DNA from: Aradus depressus
Lineage: Eukaryota > Arthropoda > Insecta > Hemiptera > Aradidae
Direction: 5' to 3'
NCBI GenBank assembly: GCA_963662175.1
Contig: OY759227.1
Coordinates: 5,116,501-5,180,500, forward strand
DNA length: 64,000 bases
The notes below the pieces were generated by a model. That model had not been told where the DNA came from. It made no database searches and saw nothing but the letters and a program-made list of their open reading frames with translations. Below are positions 1 through 10,031 of the stretch, in pieces (position 1 is the first letter of the stretch; each line of letters starts with the position of its first letter). A program made the position numbers and the translations under genes.

Positions 1-52
1 TTGCACCTATAGTGTGCGGCGTGCAACCAATTGTATATGGAATGCACTGTGG

Positions 53-76
53 CTGAAGATGGTAGCAATACCGAAA
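53..76 (+). ncRNA. Hammerhead-ribozyme-like motif
   Basis: The motif reads CTGAAGA, then T, then GGTA-GCAA-TACC, then GAAA. This fits the conserved hammerhead core (CUGANGA, stem II, GAAA) with a perfect 4-bp stem II closed by a GNRA tetraloop. Such motifs are known in the terminal repeats of Penelope-like elements. The following bases (TTGTGAAATAGACAATATT at about 92-110) resemble those after the motif near 5,053, so both probably come from one element family. I did not resolve stems I and III, so activity is unproven. Confidence 0.5.
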
Positions 77-239
77 GTACTCCCATATATTTAATATGCC
101 TTGTGAAATAGACAATATTAAAAAAAAAAAACATTCGTTTTTCTTTATAAATATTTTTATTAAGTGTTTCACAATATCTTTGCGAAAATGTTAAGTATCA
201 TACATCGTATTATGTAGGCCGAGCAGCGGTGGTCATCGT

Positions 240-547
240 AGCTAGAATTGCAAGGCAACAGCGGACCCCAACCTAGTATGTGCTGAGCTCCAAATATTGT
301 TGGGCAATCTAGCTAATATGTGCGGTGCAACGCTGCTCACTCAGTTAGCATTTACCGGACAATGCTGGTCACTCCAGCTAGGATTTGTCGAGCAACGGTG
401 GACACTCCAGCTAATGTGTGCTTGCGAGCGCTGAGCACCATAGCTAATAAGTGCCTTGTGACGGCGGACACCCCAGCTTGTATTTGCCGAGCAGCGTTGA
501 TCACCCAGCTAGTAAGTGCCGAGAATCACACCCTAGATAGTATTTGA
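240..547. repeat. Degenerate 33-bp minisatellite
   Basis: About eight or nine imperfect units of roughly 33 bp begin with AGCTA and contain a GTGC...GCAACG...GGACAC-like core. Clear unit starts are near 310, 342, 375, 408, 441 and 474. Because 33 is a multiple of three, an open frame of about 75 codons runs through the array with an 11-residue periodicity. I treat that frame as a by-product of the repeat, not a gene. Confidence 0.75.
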
Positions 548-644
548 AAAAAAGTGAGTACTCATTCAGGAAATCCACTGACTACGCAGCTTCTGCGTTC
601 ACATACTTTTTAACAATTATAATGTTGATATTAGGTGTACGTAC

Positions 645-823
645 AATGATCTGAGAACAGCGTTGCTATCAGCATTCATTTCGATCTCGACAATGCTGGC
701 GAAATATCCCTTGTATTCCAATCTTAAATAGTCCCTCTTATCAGACTTCCGCATCACATCCTGCGGGATGTTGGCATAGTTCTCTAAGAAGTGGATTCCT
801 GGTTGATTATTCTCTTTTGCCAA
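645..823 (-). CDS. HAP2: HAP2/GCS1 gamete fusogen, exon 5 of 5 visible
   Basis: This exon starts after an acceptor (TTTGTCAG) at 824-825 and ends at a GTACGT donor at 644-639. It encodes about 59 residues including HFLENYANIP and IVEIEMNADS. These fit the part of the HAP2-GCS1 domain that follows the GSCLxNQxxDFW motif, including the strand ending in an N-A-D motif. It joins the preceding exon in phase 0 (DFWRQDM then LAKENNQ). HAP2 is a single-pass gamete-membrane protein, structurally a class II fusogen, that drives gamete membrane merger. The C-terminal part, including the transmembrane helix, would lie left of the window. Confidence 0.8.
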
Positions 824-1845
824 CTGACAAACAAACAGAACAATAATCTATAGAAATAAAGATGAATGTCTCCCTGCATTTAAGCCAAAATCGCGTTTTG
901 AGAAAATCGCGGATAAAGGTTTCCTTCATTAATTATGAATTACGCTAATATTGCGTTAGTATTACTTATGATATCTGGGCCAAACTGGACTTTCACTCCC
1001 CCCTCCCCCTCCCCCACGGGCGCCCCTTTCATTTTTGCCCACCTTGTCGGTGCCTTTCTCTTTTTGTCCAGCCCTACCCACGCCCCTTCACTTTCGTTTT
1101 CCTCTAAACCCTATGAGCACACCCTCCTTCGAGCTCCCCTTCTCTATCCCGTTTTTCGATTTCACATTTTGGTGAGAATTCAGTTTTTTTAAACCCTGTG
1201 AGCACACCCTCATTCGGGGTCATCTTTCTTTTTTTCCTTTTTCGTTCCTTGTCTAAAAATGTGGACAAACATTTTCTGTTGATTCCCCCACCCAAATAGA
1301 TTCGCTATGTCTCTCGAAGCTTCCTAATACTCTTGTATTGAGGTCCCCTTTTGACTTAGCGTTAGGTGCCTCGCCGATCAGGTTCAGTAAGAACAGCGAT
1401 TTGGCCGCTTTAATAAACGATTGATTCCGCAGGGCTTTGAAGGAGGAATAACAGAGATCAAGGAGGTACTTGGGGTTAGGAGCAGAAGACTTATAAATCA
1501 TTAATAAATTATATCTGGCTAATATAAAAACTATAAAGTTCATGATTGGGTGCTAAACAGAGTGACGTAGTGTAACACTAGGAGGAGGAGACGGTGATAA
1601 TTTTATGTGTCCTTACTGTTTTTCCCCCGTAAATAAGATGACCTATCATCTTTGTAGTTTGCGAAGTCTTTTCTTTTGCCAAATTAAAGACGTACAATGA
1701 AGGAGGGAGATCTCTAACCAAACCGGGAGGAAATACTGGACTAAAAACAAAAAAAATAAACAAAAAAATTGCGTCACTTCCATTACGTCGAGATTTTGAT
1801 ATATGGCTTTACTTTAGTCTTGTCGGGAAAAACCTATAAACATAC
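824..1845 (-). other. HAP2 intron 4
   Basis: This 1,022-bp intron lies between the phase-0 donor ATATG/GTATG and acceptor TTTGTCAG. It holds pyrimidine-rich stretches (about 995-1,240) and an open minus frame near 1,253-1,500. That frame resembles no family I recognise and has no partner exon phase. No mobile element is recognisable here. Confidence 0.6.
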
Positions 1846-2015
1846 CATATCTTGTCTCCAAAAGTCCAAAGGCTGATTGTGAAGACAGGATCCTCGAGGT
1901 CTATTGCAACGTTCTGGCTGAGTGGCGAATGCAGTATAGCTAACTCCACATTTATCACAATCTTCCCCATCGTAAGACACATCATCTGAACGGACCAACA
2001 AAAATCTTCCGATTC
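1846..2015 (-). CDS. HAP2: HAP2/GCS1 gamete fusogen, exon 4 (signature exon)
   Basis: This is the most diagnostic exon. It encodes 56 complete codons between an ATAG acceptor (2,016-2,017) and a GTATGT donor (1,845). The translation contains CDKCGVSYTAFATQPERC followed by GSCLHNQPLDFW. This is the conserved HAP2-GCS1 block (C-x-K-x-G-x-x-Y ... Q ... C ... GSCL-x-NQ). An unusual point is Cys in CDKCG, where many homologues have Ile or another hydrophobic residue. The incoming phase (GA completing a codon) matches exon 3 only if exon 3 is read in the frame reached after a one-base shift. Identity rests on motif recognition, not a search. Confidence 0.85.
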
Positions 2016-2429
2016 CTATGAAGAAAACATAAAAAAATATAAATATCCGTATACCTAAAAATAATGAATACCTATATACAGCTGTATTATCCTCTTTATG
2101 TTGACTAGCATTACTAGTTTGAAATATATGTATGACTTCTAAATTGACACATTGTGGAAACTTAAAATAAATAAATACCAATTGAAGTGAAACTTCTTTA
2201 GCGAGACTAGTGAATTGGAATTACCTCGACATAAAAAATCAAACATGAAACACTAAGGAGAGGGGATAAGTAGCGCATGCGTACAAGTCAACTACGAGTT
2301 TAGGTCGTTGTCGATGCATCAACTGTTATGGGCTACGTGTTTATGTACGATTTATGCGTTAAAATAATACATTTGATTATTACTTTAATACGTTTTGTTT
2401 TATTCTGAGTTAGTGTTAAATAGTTAAAA

Positions 2430-2507
2430 ATGCCAAAAACTTCAACGGAACATGTTCGACAATTCCGTGCAAGACAAAAGCAAATACAGCAACAAGGTCA
2501 TTTTTAA
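2430..2507 (+). CDS. Short ORF, possible first exon
   Basis: An ATG opens a 25-codon frame starting MPKTSTEHVRQFRARQK. Basic N-termini of this MPxTxxExxRxxRxRxK type occur in several transposon-associated proteins. A GT at 2,497 after CAACAAG could be a donor but is weak. It precedes the plus-strand MADF sequence at 3.7 kb and could be its first exon. I cannot connect them securely. Confidence 0.25.
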   Translation: MPKTSTEHVRQFRARQKQIQQQGHF

Positions 2508-3089
2508 TAATTATGTTTCATTTATATTTTTAAATGATTAAAATTCATTAAAATTATTGATTTCTTATTGATTAAATTTTAATTATTGATTAAAATGTTT
2601 CTATTCAAAATTAATTTAATTCAATTTACACACGTAAGCTTGAAGTTAATAAAATATAATGTTTAAATATTTTTAGGTTTAATGTTTTTATTGTCCTTTA
2701 TTAACCTAAAATTTACCTACTTTAAAATGGTTAATATTTATACATAATAAAAATCAAATAAAATGTATATATATATATATATATATATTGTAATGTAGGC
2801 AATTTGCTTAGGCCAAATATATTGTAAAATTCAATTTTATTTATAATTTTATTTAAAGTTTGTAAAATAAATAATGTATATAAGGATTAGATAAACAATA
2901 AACTTCAGAGGCTGAAGAGAGAGGTAGAAAGGGTCACAAGGAGGCTCAGGTAGCTGAGGGTGCAGTAAAAGGATGGAACATCAGTCACCTGGATGAATAT
3001 TTATATGGCCTTTTACAACCCGGATTTTACAATCTGGCTACAGTCAGGTACCAGATTAGAGCTCCAAGCCCGCTGTAGGTGGCCCATAA

Positions 3090-3480
3090 AACTATATGGA
3101 ATGTCCAATATAAAGAGGACAAGGGCAAATAGGGGCATATTAAAATATCTGGAATGTCCAAATTAAAGTGGACAGAGGTCAAATTGATTGCCTCCCAGGC
3201 AAAATGCCGCAACTTTGCAAGAGGACAGAGGAGAAGGGAGAAGAAAAAGGAGAGGGGGAACAGTTCGAGAGCATCGAAGAAGGGAGAGTTGAGACAGCAG
3301 TTCAAGTCTGGAGTTCATTCGGTCAGTCTAGATCCAGGAGTCGAGATCCACCAGTTGAAGACTACAGTTCTTGTCTAGAGGTGGAGGTGGACAATTACAG
3401 TCGAGATCCACGAGTGGAAGTCATCAGTTCCAGTCCAGATGAACCGTTGATGCCCAGACCTTGAGGAGGAACTCAGCCAG
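3090..3480 (+). other. Purine-rich stretch with short internal repeats
   Basis: Two related segments (GGAATGTCCAA...GGACA, near 3,098 and 3,149) and two GTCGAGATCCAC repeats (near 3,340 and 3,400) lie in a purine-rich tract. An open frame of about 98 codons (3,168-3,464) is rich in Glu, Arg and Ser and resembles no family known to me. It could be untranslated or regulatory sequence of a mobile element. Confidence 0.25.
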
Positions 3481-3680
3481 CCGACATTATTTCTACTCTC
3501 TGGTCATCGCAGACCTCCCTAGCATCCAATCATCAGCTATCTCTCCAGCCCCTGTCTCTACAGCTTACATAGCAAATAAGGTTATGTTGTATATTATATT
3601 TTTTTTTATTCTTAATTATTAATTTTTTTATTGTAAATATATCCATTCATCCTGTCAATTCATCAATTCATCCTGCCACG

Positions 3681-4001
3681 ACACCTCCTCCATCATTGGA
3701 ACCGGAGAAAGATTTCATCTTGAATCTTGAATCGCTGCCCCTCTTATGGGATAAAACCCATAGGTTTTATGTAAATAAATATGAAAGAAATGAAGCTCTA
3801 GAAAAGTTTCTTGTTATTTAAAAAAAAGTTAAACCTGCATCCACGATAGAGGATATAAAAAAAAATAATACTCTACGCTCCAATAATCGTCGTGAATTGA
3901 AAAAAATAGAACAGTCTCGAAGATCTGGTGTTGGGGCAAATGATGTGTACACGCCGAAGAGTTGTATCCTCATCTTCAGGGCCTCTTATTTCACTCACTA
4001 A
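3681..4001 (+). pseudogene. MADF (Myb/SANT-like) domain sequence, broken
   Basis: The frame contains LPLLWDKTHRFYVNKYERN, the pattern of the MADF DNA-binding domain (P-x-LW-D...H-x-x-Y-x-NK-x-x-R). Further on come IEDIKK, NTLRSNNRRELKK and SGVGANDVYTPK, which fit the end of that domain and its usual C-terminal neighbour. MADF proteins are transcription factors or partners of PIF/Harbinger transposases. An in-frame TAA at 3,819-3,821, just before an eight-A run, interrupts the domain, so a homopolymer error or real decay are both possible. It lies antisense inside the HAP2 intron. Confidence 0.6.
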
Positions 4002-4443
4002 GTTTAAATGCGTATAAACATACCTTTTCAGTAACCATTCTTTAGCCCATCGTTTTCTTTTTAATCGTTTTTTTGCAGACAATGCAGCAAATATTGTAAT
4101 ACATGTTTTTTTTTTATTGTAGTCGATAATAATATTAATATTAAAGATCAAGGTCACGGACTGAACTGATGCCAGATTGAACGTGTAACACCCGTCTACG
4201 ACTGAAATTAGGAATCGAGCCAATCTGTCCAATTTCGTGACCCACAATTTCGAAAGTAGCCACTCACATTTTTGACCCAACCGAATACCTAAATTTTTGC
4301 TCAAAAAAGCAGATTACTTGATAGTTTAGAACAACTGGAAATAAATAATGTCACTAAAAATAACACGTGTATAAATGATCAAATTCATTTTAACTACTAC
4401 TCCCTTTTGTTAACATCTTAAAATCAGATGTTTCACATATGCA

Positions 4444-4615
4444 TTTTTTTTTTTTTGACCTTATGACGATGTATATTAGCCATGTCACTGTGTAATCTAG
4501 TTATTTATGTCATCCATGACTCCGGGAGGGAGTTCTCTCTCCGAAATAAAACTCACTCCCGGACGGGATTCGAACCCGCAAACCATGGTGAGATCTAGCC
4601 TGCAAGACCACCATG
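4444..4615 (-). mobile_element. tRNA-headed SINE
   Basis: Read on the minus strand, a tRNA-like head contains an A-box-like stretch (TGGTGGTCTTGCAGGC, about 4,613-4,598) and a clear B box (GGGTTCGAATCCC, about 4,577-4,565). A body of about 100 bp and a run of 13 A at 4,456-4,444 follow. That is the layout of a Pol III-transcribed SINE mobilised by LINE machinery. No clear target duplication is visible. Confidence 0.7.
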
Positions 4616-5052
4616 ACAATTAATGTGTTGGTTATTTTTGTTACATATCATTAATCTAGTATATATTATCACTTTATCTTTATTTTGTTATAATTTAAAT
4701 TTATACCTTCAATGTTATTCATTTAGATATTTTAAAAATACGTAAAGCTTTTGATTTTAATTTTAATCATGTTCTCATGCTATCAATAATCAATTTGTTA
4801 AATACATAAACGTCATTTGAATCGTATCACATACAAAACAGTTCTTGTGAAAATATAATAATTGTATCTATATCTTTGGTTTAACCTCTATTTTTTTTTT
4901 AAAAAGGAAGAAAATATTTCAGAACTTCTTATCTGTTAAGATACGGTTATTTCTTAGTTGAAAGTAGAACTCCTTCTTTACCTACCTGATATACCTTTAC
5001 GTATGATTCGCACTCGGCAAACATATATCTTACAAGTAGTATATAACTAAAC

Positions 5053-5075
5053 CTGACGATGTTGTAATGCCGAAA
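5053..5075 (+). ncRNA. Degenerate hammerhead-like motif
   Basis: CTGACGA, T, an 11-base stem-loop region and GAAA are in the hammerhead order, followed by CCGGTAATTG. Stem II is imperfect (only the outer G-C and an inner U-G pair form), so this copy is probably inactive. The next 50 bases resemble those downstream of the motif at 53. Confidence 0.4.
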
Positions 5076-5149
5076 CCGGTAATTGATGTATACATTTCTT
5101 GTGTAATAGACAATATTTTTTTATATATTGTAACGGTCTGAAATTAGGG

Positions 5150-5666
5150 GTACCTAAATAATTTTAAATATAAAAAATAAAACAAAACTAAATTATGAAG
5201 TATCGAGTAGGCATCAGCATGAAAGGAGGGGGAGAGCTGGTATAGCTTAGGGGTGTTCACGTCTGTCTGTCCCCGAGGGTACGTGTCGGTCAGTGCATAT
5301 GGTCCCTTCTGTGCAATTTTTATTATTTTTGATATGACAGAAAATCAGGAGATGAAAAAAGAAGAGGTTGCCCGCTCAGGAAGGATATAGCGCATTTTCA
5401 GTTATTCAGCCTTTCGAGAATACTACATGGGAAATTGCATGATAAATCAATCATCCGTTAGTGAGCTAGCATTATCGATATGCTTAGGGCTACCCCACAA
5501 CCCCGGTCCCGTTCAAAATATTGAGACCCCATAAAGCCTATTTTTCTATCTGACTTAGAAGGATGCTACATGTAAAGTTTCATGAAAATACGTCTTGCAG
5601 TTTGGGTGTGATGTTAGGAGAAACCCACAAACAAACAACTCTTGATTCAGCTGTATTAATATAGAT
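5150..5666 (+). repeat. Probable LINE 3' tail
   Basis: The end of this stretch has the arrangement GTTTCATGAAAATACG...CCACAAACAAACAA...TATTAATATAGATTA, common at 3' ends of RTE-like and related LINEs in arthropods. No coding part remains. The left limit is a guess. Confidence 0.3.
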
Positions 5667-5838
5667 TAACGCATTCTGAATTAATTCACAATACCTCCTC
5701 AGTGATTGGGATCCCCGTTGCATACATATTTATTTAATGTATTCGTTCAACAAATAATAAATAAACTATTCAGAAAAGACGACAATGGTAATGAAGCGGT
5801 GCATGATATGGTGTGCAAGTGAACATTTAGTGAGTTAC

Positions 5839-6013
5839 CTCCAATATCCGGAAACAGATCCTCCTTGTCTGGGGGGAGAGAGGTCGTGGTACCAAGAGTG
5901 TGGTTTCTCCCGGATCTAGACAGAAGAACTCATCATCCACTGTGGTCAAAGGCGAATAGGAGATCACTATTGTTGGAACCTGATCCGCAATCCTTCGAAT
6001 GAAGGTTCCAATC
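5839..6013 (-). CDS. HAP2: HAP2/GCS1 exon 3, with a one-base frame break
   Basis: The exon runs from acceptor TTTTAG (6,014-6,015) to donor GGAG/GTAACT (5,838). It joins exon 2 in phase (GA+G), giving IGTFIRRIADQVP and LLVPRP. The frame then fails. The annotated frame reads on as SPQTRR and its phase does not fit exon 4. One extra base in the six-C run (minus strand, 5,876-5,871) would give the frame containing DKEDLFPDIG, whose phase fits exon 4 exactly. So the break is a single-base loss in a homopolymer, either a sequence error or a real inactivating change. Confidence 0.75.
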
Positions 6014-6655
6014 CTAAAACATATTAGATATAGATAACTCATTAATTCCCAAATCCACAGTATTTAATTGAATTTTTTTATGGAATTTTATTTACCATTT
6101 AATAAGAACTTTCAGAGATTTTTTTTTTCTGCTCGGAAGGGTAAAAACAATAAAAACCCGAAAAAATAATAAAACGCGAGAAAGTCAACTAGAAGAAATA
6201 GTAAAAGAAAAAAAAAAAAAAACATAAAAATAGTATAGAAAGAAAAGAAACAGCATTTGGCGAAAATGGGTTAAACGAGCATTAATTAAAATATTTCATT
6301 AAACTAAAGGGGATGAGTAAAACAAGGGGAGGGAGGGAGAGCCCTCATTATTATTCCATAATGTACTTCCCCAGTACGAATTATTTGTCATATCTCCACT
6401 AAATCTTTACTCTCCATCTAAACTCTCTCTCTCTCTCTCTCTCCTATTAAATTATGATTTTCTTACTCATGCATGGACTTGATGAATTCACAAACAATTA
6501 TTGGGATTTTCAAATTGCCTTTCTATCCCTCCCCCTTCCCATTGTCCGATTTGGCTGAAAATCAAGTCCTATTAAGCATTTGATTAATATTATAGCAACT
6601 TTCTTTATAATAATCCAAAATAATTTATTAAAATAGAAAAAGACATTTTGCTTAC
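6014..6655 (-). other. HAP2 intron 2
   Basis: This AT-rich intron contains homopolymer runs (6,119-6,130 T; 6,210-6,222 A) and a (CT)n microsatellite at 6,423-6,443. No mobile element is recognised. Confidence 0.55.
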
Positions 6656-6778
6656 TCAGCTTTCGCTCCTTGAGTCAGTAATTCCCACCTGTACTCGGAC
6701 TCCCGGCAGTGCTTTTCAAATATTTCAATCTCTATTTGATGAACGATAAATGGCACTTTTAATTTATACACGGTATAC
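6656..6778 (-). CDS. HAP2: HAP2/GCS1 exon 2
   Basis: Exactly 40 codons plus split codons lie between acceptor ATTTAG (6,779-6,780) and donor GCTGA/GTAAGC (6,655). The product includes YKLKVPFIVHQIEIEIF and YRWELLTQ. This fits the beta-sandwich stretch of HAP2 in which a hydrophobic strand is followed by a W-x-x-L segment. Phases match exon 1 (TG+G giving Trp) and exon 3 (GA+G). Confidence 0.75.
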
Positions 6779-6902
6779 CTAAATGAATTGAAAATAATTG
6801 AAAAACTATTAGAATTTATACTTGAATACAATGTATAAAAAGTTAAATTTAAGAGGAGCCCCTCCTTGGAATATGATGTATAGAAAATATTGTTGTCCCT
6901 CA

Positions 6903-7235
6903 GCATGCAGCTCTGACCACCCTGGATCTGGGTCCCGCAAGAAGATATCGGAATGTATGAGGTATGTTACTGTAGTTCGCTAAAGCGGAGGCAGTTGGCT
7001 CTGTCGTGGTAAGAGAGAGGATCCACCAGGAGTGTTACGGTCCATAAACAAGCTGCATGCAGCTCTGACCACCCTGGATCTGGATCCCACAAGAGGATAT
7101 CGGTATGTATGAGGTACGTTACCATAGTTCGCTAAAGCGGAGACAGTGGGCGCTTTCGTGGTAGGCGAGAGGATCCAGTCCATCAGGAGTGTTACGATCC
7201 ATACAGCTCTGACCACCCCGTACCTGGGTCCCACT
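6903..7235. repeat. Tandem exon-bearing duplication (about 150-bp unit)
   Basis: Three head-to-tail copies of a roughly 150-bp unit start near 6,903, 7,055 and 7,204; the third is partial. The middle copy, with the start of the third, forms the 3' part and donor of HAP2 exon 1. The copy at 6,903-7,054 lies in the intron and keeps the same exon-like text. It has an extra 13 bp and a 5-bp loss, so its frame is broken, and the TGGTAA donor context has become CAGTAA. Confidence 0.75.
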
Positions 7236-7312
7236 GGAAGTTATCTGTCTTCCTCTTCTCCAGTGTTTCTCAGTGAATACATTTACTTCTGATATCAAAG
7301 CTTTTTGCATAC
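7123..7312 (-). CDS. HAP2: HAP2/GCS1 exon 1 of those visible
   Basis: The exon runs from acceptor TTTCTAG (7,313-7,314) to donor CTATG/GTAACG (7,122). It encodes VRGGQSCMDRN and HESAHCLRFSELW. The latter fits the conserved AHCLRF segment just before the beta-strand carried by the next exon in HAP2 proteins. The incoming phase (two bases of a split codon) shows that earlier exons exist. I found none in 7.3-10 kb, so the N-terminus with the signal peptide lies further right or beyond later insertions. Confidence 0.7.
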
Positions 7313-10031
7313 CTAGAAATATAAATTACATGACTAGTGGTATTATCTTTATATACAAAATCCAAAGTTTCTATGTTTTTTACCTAACAACTTCAAAACG
7401 GGTGGACAGACCACCCAGCTTAAAATTTAGTCTATGTTGTGTTCAAAAATTTTGATTTTGGGTGAAGTTATCACAGGACATGATTGTTTAGTGACAAAGG
7501 CAGGCCACTAAGACGTCTTAACAACTAACTTAACAAAAGCAAAATATTGAGAATTTGTTAATAAACTATCATTTCCTTCATGATGGAAATATCTTTCCAT
7601 TTTCAAAATTATTTTCTACTAGAAGAATTACTTGGCGTTGCCCGGGGAACTTTGAATTCATGTGAAATTCCATGACAGTACAAAGAGCGGTCGAATTTTA
7701 TGTTGAAATTATTCCTTTCTATTTATCAAATGCACCACATCGGTTATGAATCCTTTTAATAAAACATTTAGGTTGATGGAATAAGAGGTTTACTTTTCCT
7801 TTTTTTTTTAATCTTTCTTTTAATAAAAAAAAAACATAAAAAAATAATGTTACATATGGGATATTCTCCTTTCTGATGGCAATGTTTGCAATTTACAACA
7901 TACTTATAATTTACAGGAAATGCATTGTTTTCGTTTTATTTTTACTCTGAGCATACATCCGTTGGCTGATGATGATAATTATACAAAATTATATTTCTTT
8001 CACTCACGTTTTACTGACTCTGTCCTCCAATCCTTCTCCACTTGCCTTCCTTCCTGACTTCCTCCAGCCAAACGTTCCGTCAACCTTCCGCCCTCACTTC
8101 TATCTCCAACCACTTGTTTGCAACGTTCCTCCCTCACACTTTCCCTCTAAACCACAACCGTTCTCTCTTTCTCTCTCCAGACCACACTCCAACAACCTCT
8201 GTTCTCTCTCGCTCCACAACCACACTCCCACTTTTCCCCCACCCTTCCTGAATCCTCAGTGCTGCCATTTTGATAAACATTTTTTTTTTGATCATATAAA
8301 GAATAATAATTTCTTTCATAATTATTTGTGACACCCCCCCTCCCCCCCCCCCCCCCCCCCCCCATTTTATACGTTACATATCCTTTTCCTTATATAAAAA
8401 GAAATCTGTTATTCTTTACATTCCGACTCACAAATATTGTAAATCTTATTGCACATTCTTTACCACAACAAAGTGTATAAACAAAAATTTTTTTTTTTCA
8501 ATGTCCTATTTCCAACAACCATAAATATAATATAAATTTAATAGATTTTCCCCCCTAAGACTGTTATAATTTGTTACTCGAATGCCCCTAGGAAGATATT
8601 TAAAAAAAAAATATTCATGTGCATTTTTTTTTTTTTTATTTTTACCCAGAGTTATTATTGAAATTTTATGGTACATATCTTTTTTTTTCTTTCATCCATT
8701 CGGATGTTTTAATTTCATCAATTTATTATTCTGAAACTACACGCGATAATATGCTTTCAACGACCAGCTTGTGGGTAAATATAGCTCGTTTCCGTAAGGG
8801 TGCTAAATTCCTATAAATCAACAGTGCCCACGTTGTTGACAACCACGGTTTAATAACAATAACAAACCCTTTAAACCTATATATAATTATCTATTTTTTT
8901 TTATATTATTATTATTATTTTTTTTTTTCAAAACACCCCACATCCATTAACACATGTAAAAATATATCACTAACTAGCTTAAGCTCATATAAACCTCTAT
9001 ATAAAATTTACCATAAAAATCACAACACCCACCTTTGAATATAATATATTTTCAATAAATAATTTTTGTTTTTTTATTATAAAAAAAACATTAAAATATC
9101 AAATTTTTTTTTTTTTTTTTCAGAGTGAAGAAGGCACTAACATTTTTTTTTAAATATCATTAATTATTTTTTTTTTTTTATTCTTTGACAGAACATTACC
9201 CACTTTATGCATATTAATTAATCTCCGATCTACATGATAATTGTTATCTCTCATAATATAACACAACCACCATAAATACAATAAAATAGCATACATCATA
9301 AAAAGAAATACATACAATAACTATTTACATTAGAGACATGTTTATAACCCTCAGTGACAATCATCAAAGACTCTAGACAGCTGTCTTATTTGTTTATCAG
9401 TTTTATCAGTTCGACTCGTCAACATAGATGTGCTTTCCATCTCATGTTTATTGCGCTCCATATTAATTTATAATTTAATTAATATTTTATACAAATTTTT
9501 ATTTTTATTATTTTTTTTTTTTAACAATATCACATGCCGCTGGTTGTGCATTTTTTTACATAGTTGTGGCTTTAAATAAATAAATACAAAAAAAAAAAAA
9601 AATATCACATATTTCCTAATAAATAATCCATAGCTAATAATTTTTTTTTTTTTTTTCACAATTTCTATACAACAATAAAATGTAAGAACATGCATAACAA
9701 AAAACAAATTAAATTCCATAAAGAAGAAAAAAATATATGATCAAGCGAGGCTTATATGACCCAGACAAGCCGACCAACACATACACATGGAGCAAGGTCT
9801 CTCATGATTTGAACATATTAGAGATCATACTTGATAAAAAAATGTTTGCAATACCAAGGACAGACAAGTCATATAATATTTTATGTCTCTAACAAAAATA
9901 CTCGACAAGAACGCTCGAAGACCGCAGTTTAAATGCCTGGTTTCTCCCCTCTCCACAGCTATACCTTTTAGTCAGGTCCCAACCTCTCATGCTGCCTTAC
10001 CGACAGGTACTGTAATTCCGGTAATACGCTC
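7313..10031. other. Low-complexity, gene-free stretch
   Basis: This AT-rich stretch has many T and A homopolymers (for example 9,097-9,120, 9,167-9,179, 9,641-9,656), a C run at 8,334-8,363 broken by one T, and a pyrimidine-rich tract at 7,990-8,260. Around 7,630-7,660, minus-strand text CCCCGGGCAACGCCAAG resembles the 3' end of a LINE seen in many animals. Open frames here follow base composition and show no protein family. Confidence 0.5.

Larger units (their letters stand above)
2016..5838 (-). other. HAP2 intron 3 with nested repeats
   Basis: This 3.8-kb intron holds, in order from the left, a short ORF at 2,430, a (TA)n run at 2,766-2,788, a purine-rich stretch (3,090-3,480), a broken MADF-domain sequence, a SINE, a hammerhead-like motif and a probable LINE 3' tail. 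These are listed separately. The remainder is AT-rich without recognisable coding content. Confidence 0.55.

Noticed and set aside
1253..1543. Open minus-strand frame between HAP2 exons 4 and 5
   Set aside because: Exons 4 and 5 join directly in phase 0, so no exon is needed here, and the text fits no part of HAP2.
7969..8331. Open frames of up to 120 codons on both strands
   Set aside because: They follow a pyrimidine-rich low-complexity tract; the products are Ser/Pro/Phe strings without a family.
8334..8363. C-run as a regulatory or structured (i-motif) element
   Set aside because: A simple homopolymer in low-complexity DNA; length is unreliable and nothing else supports a role.
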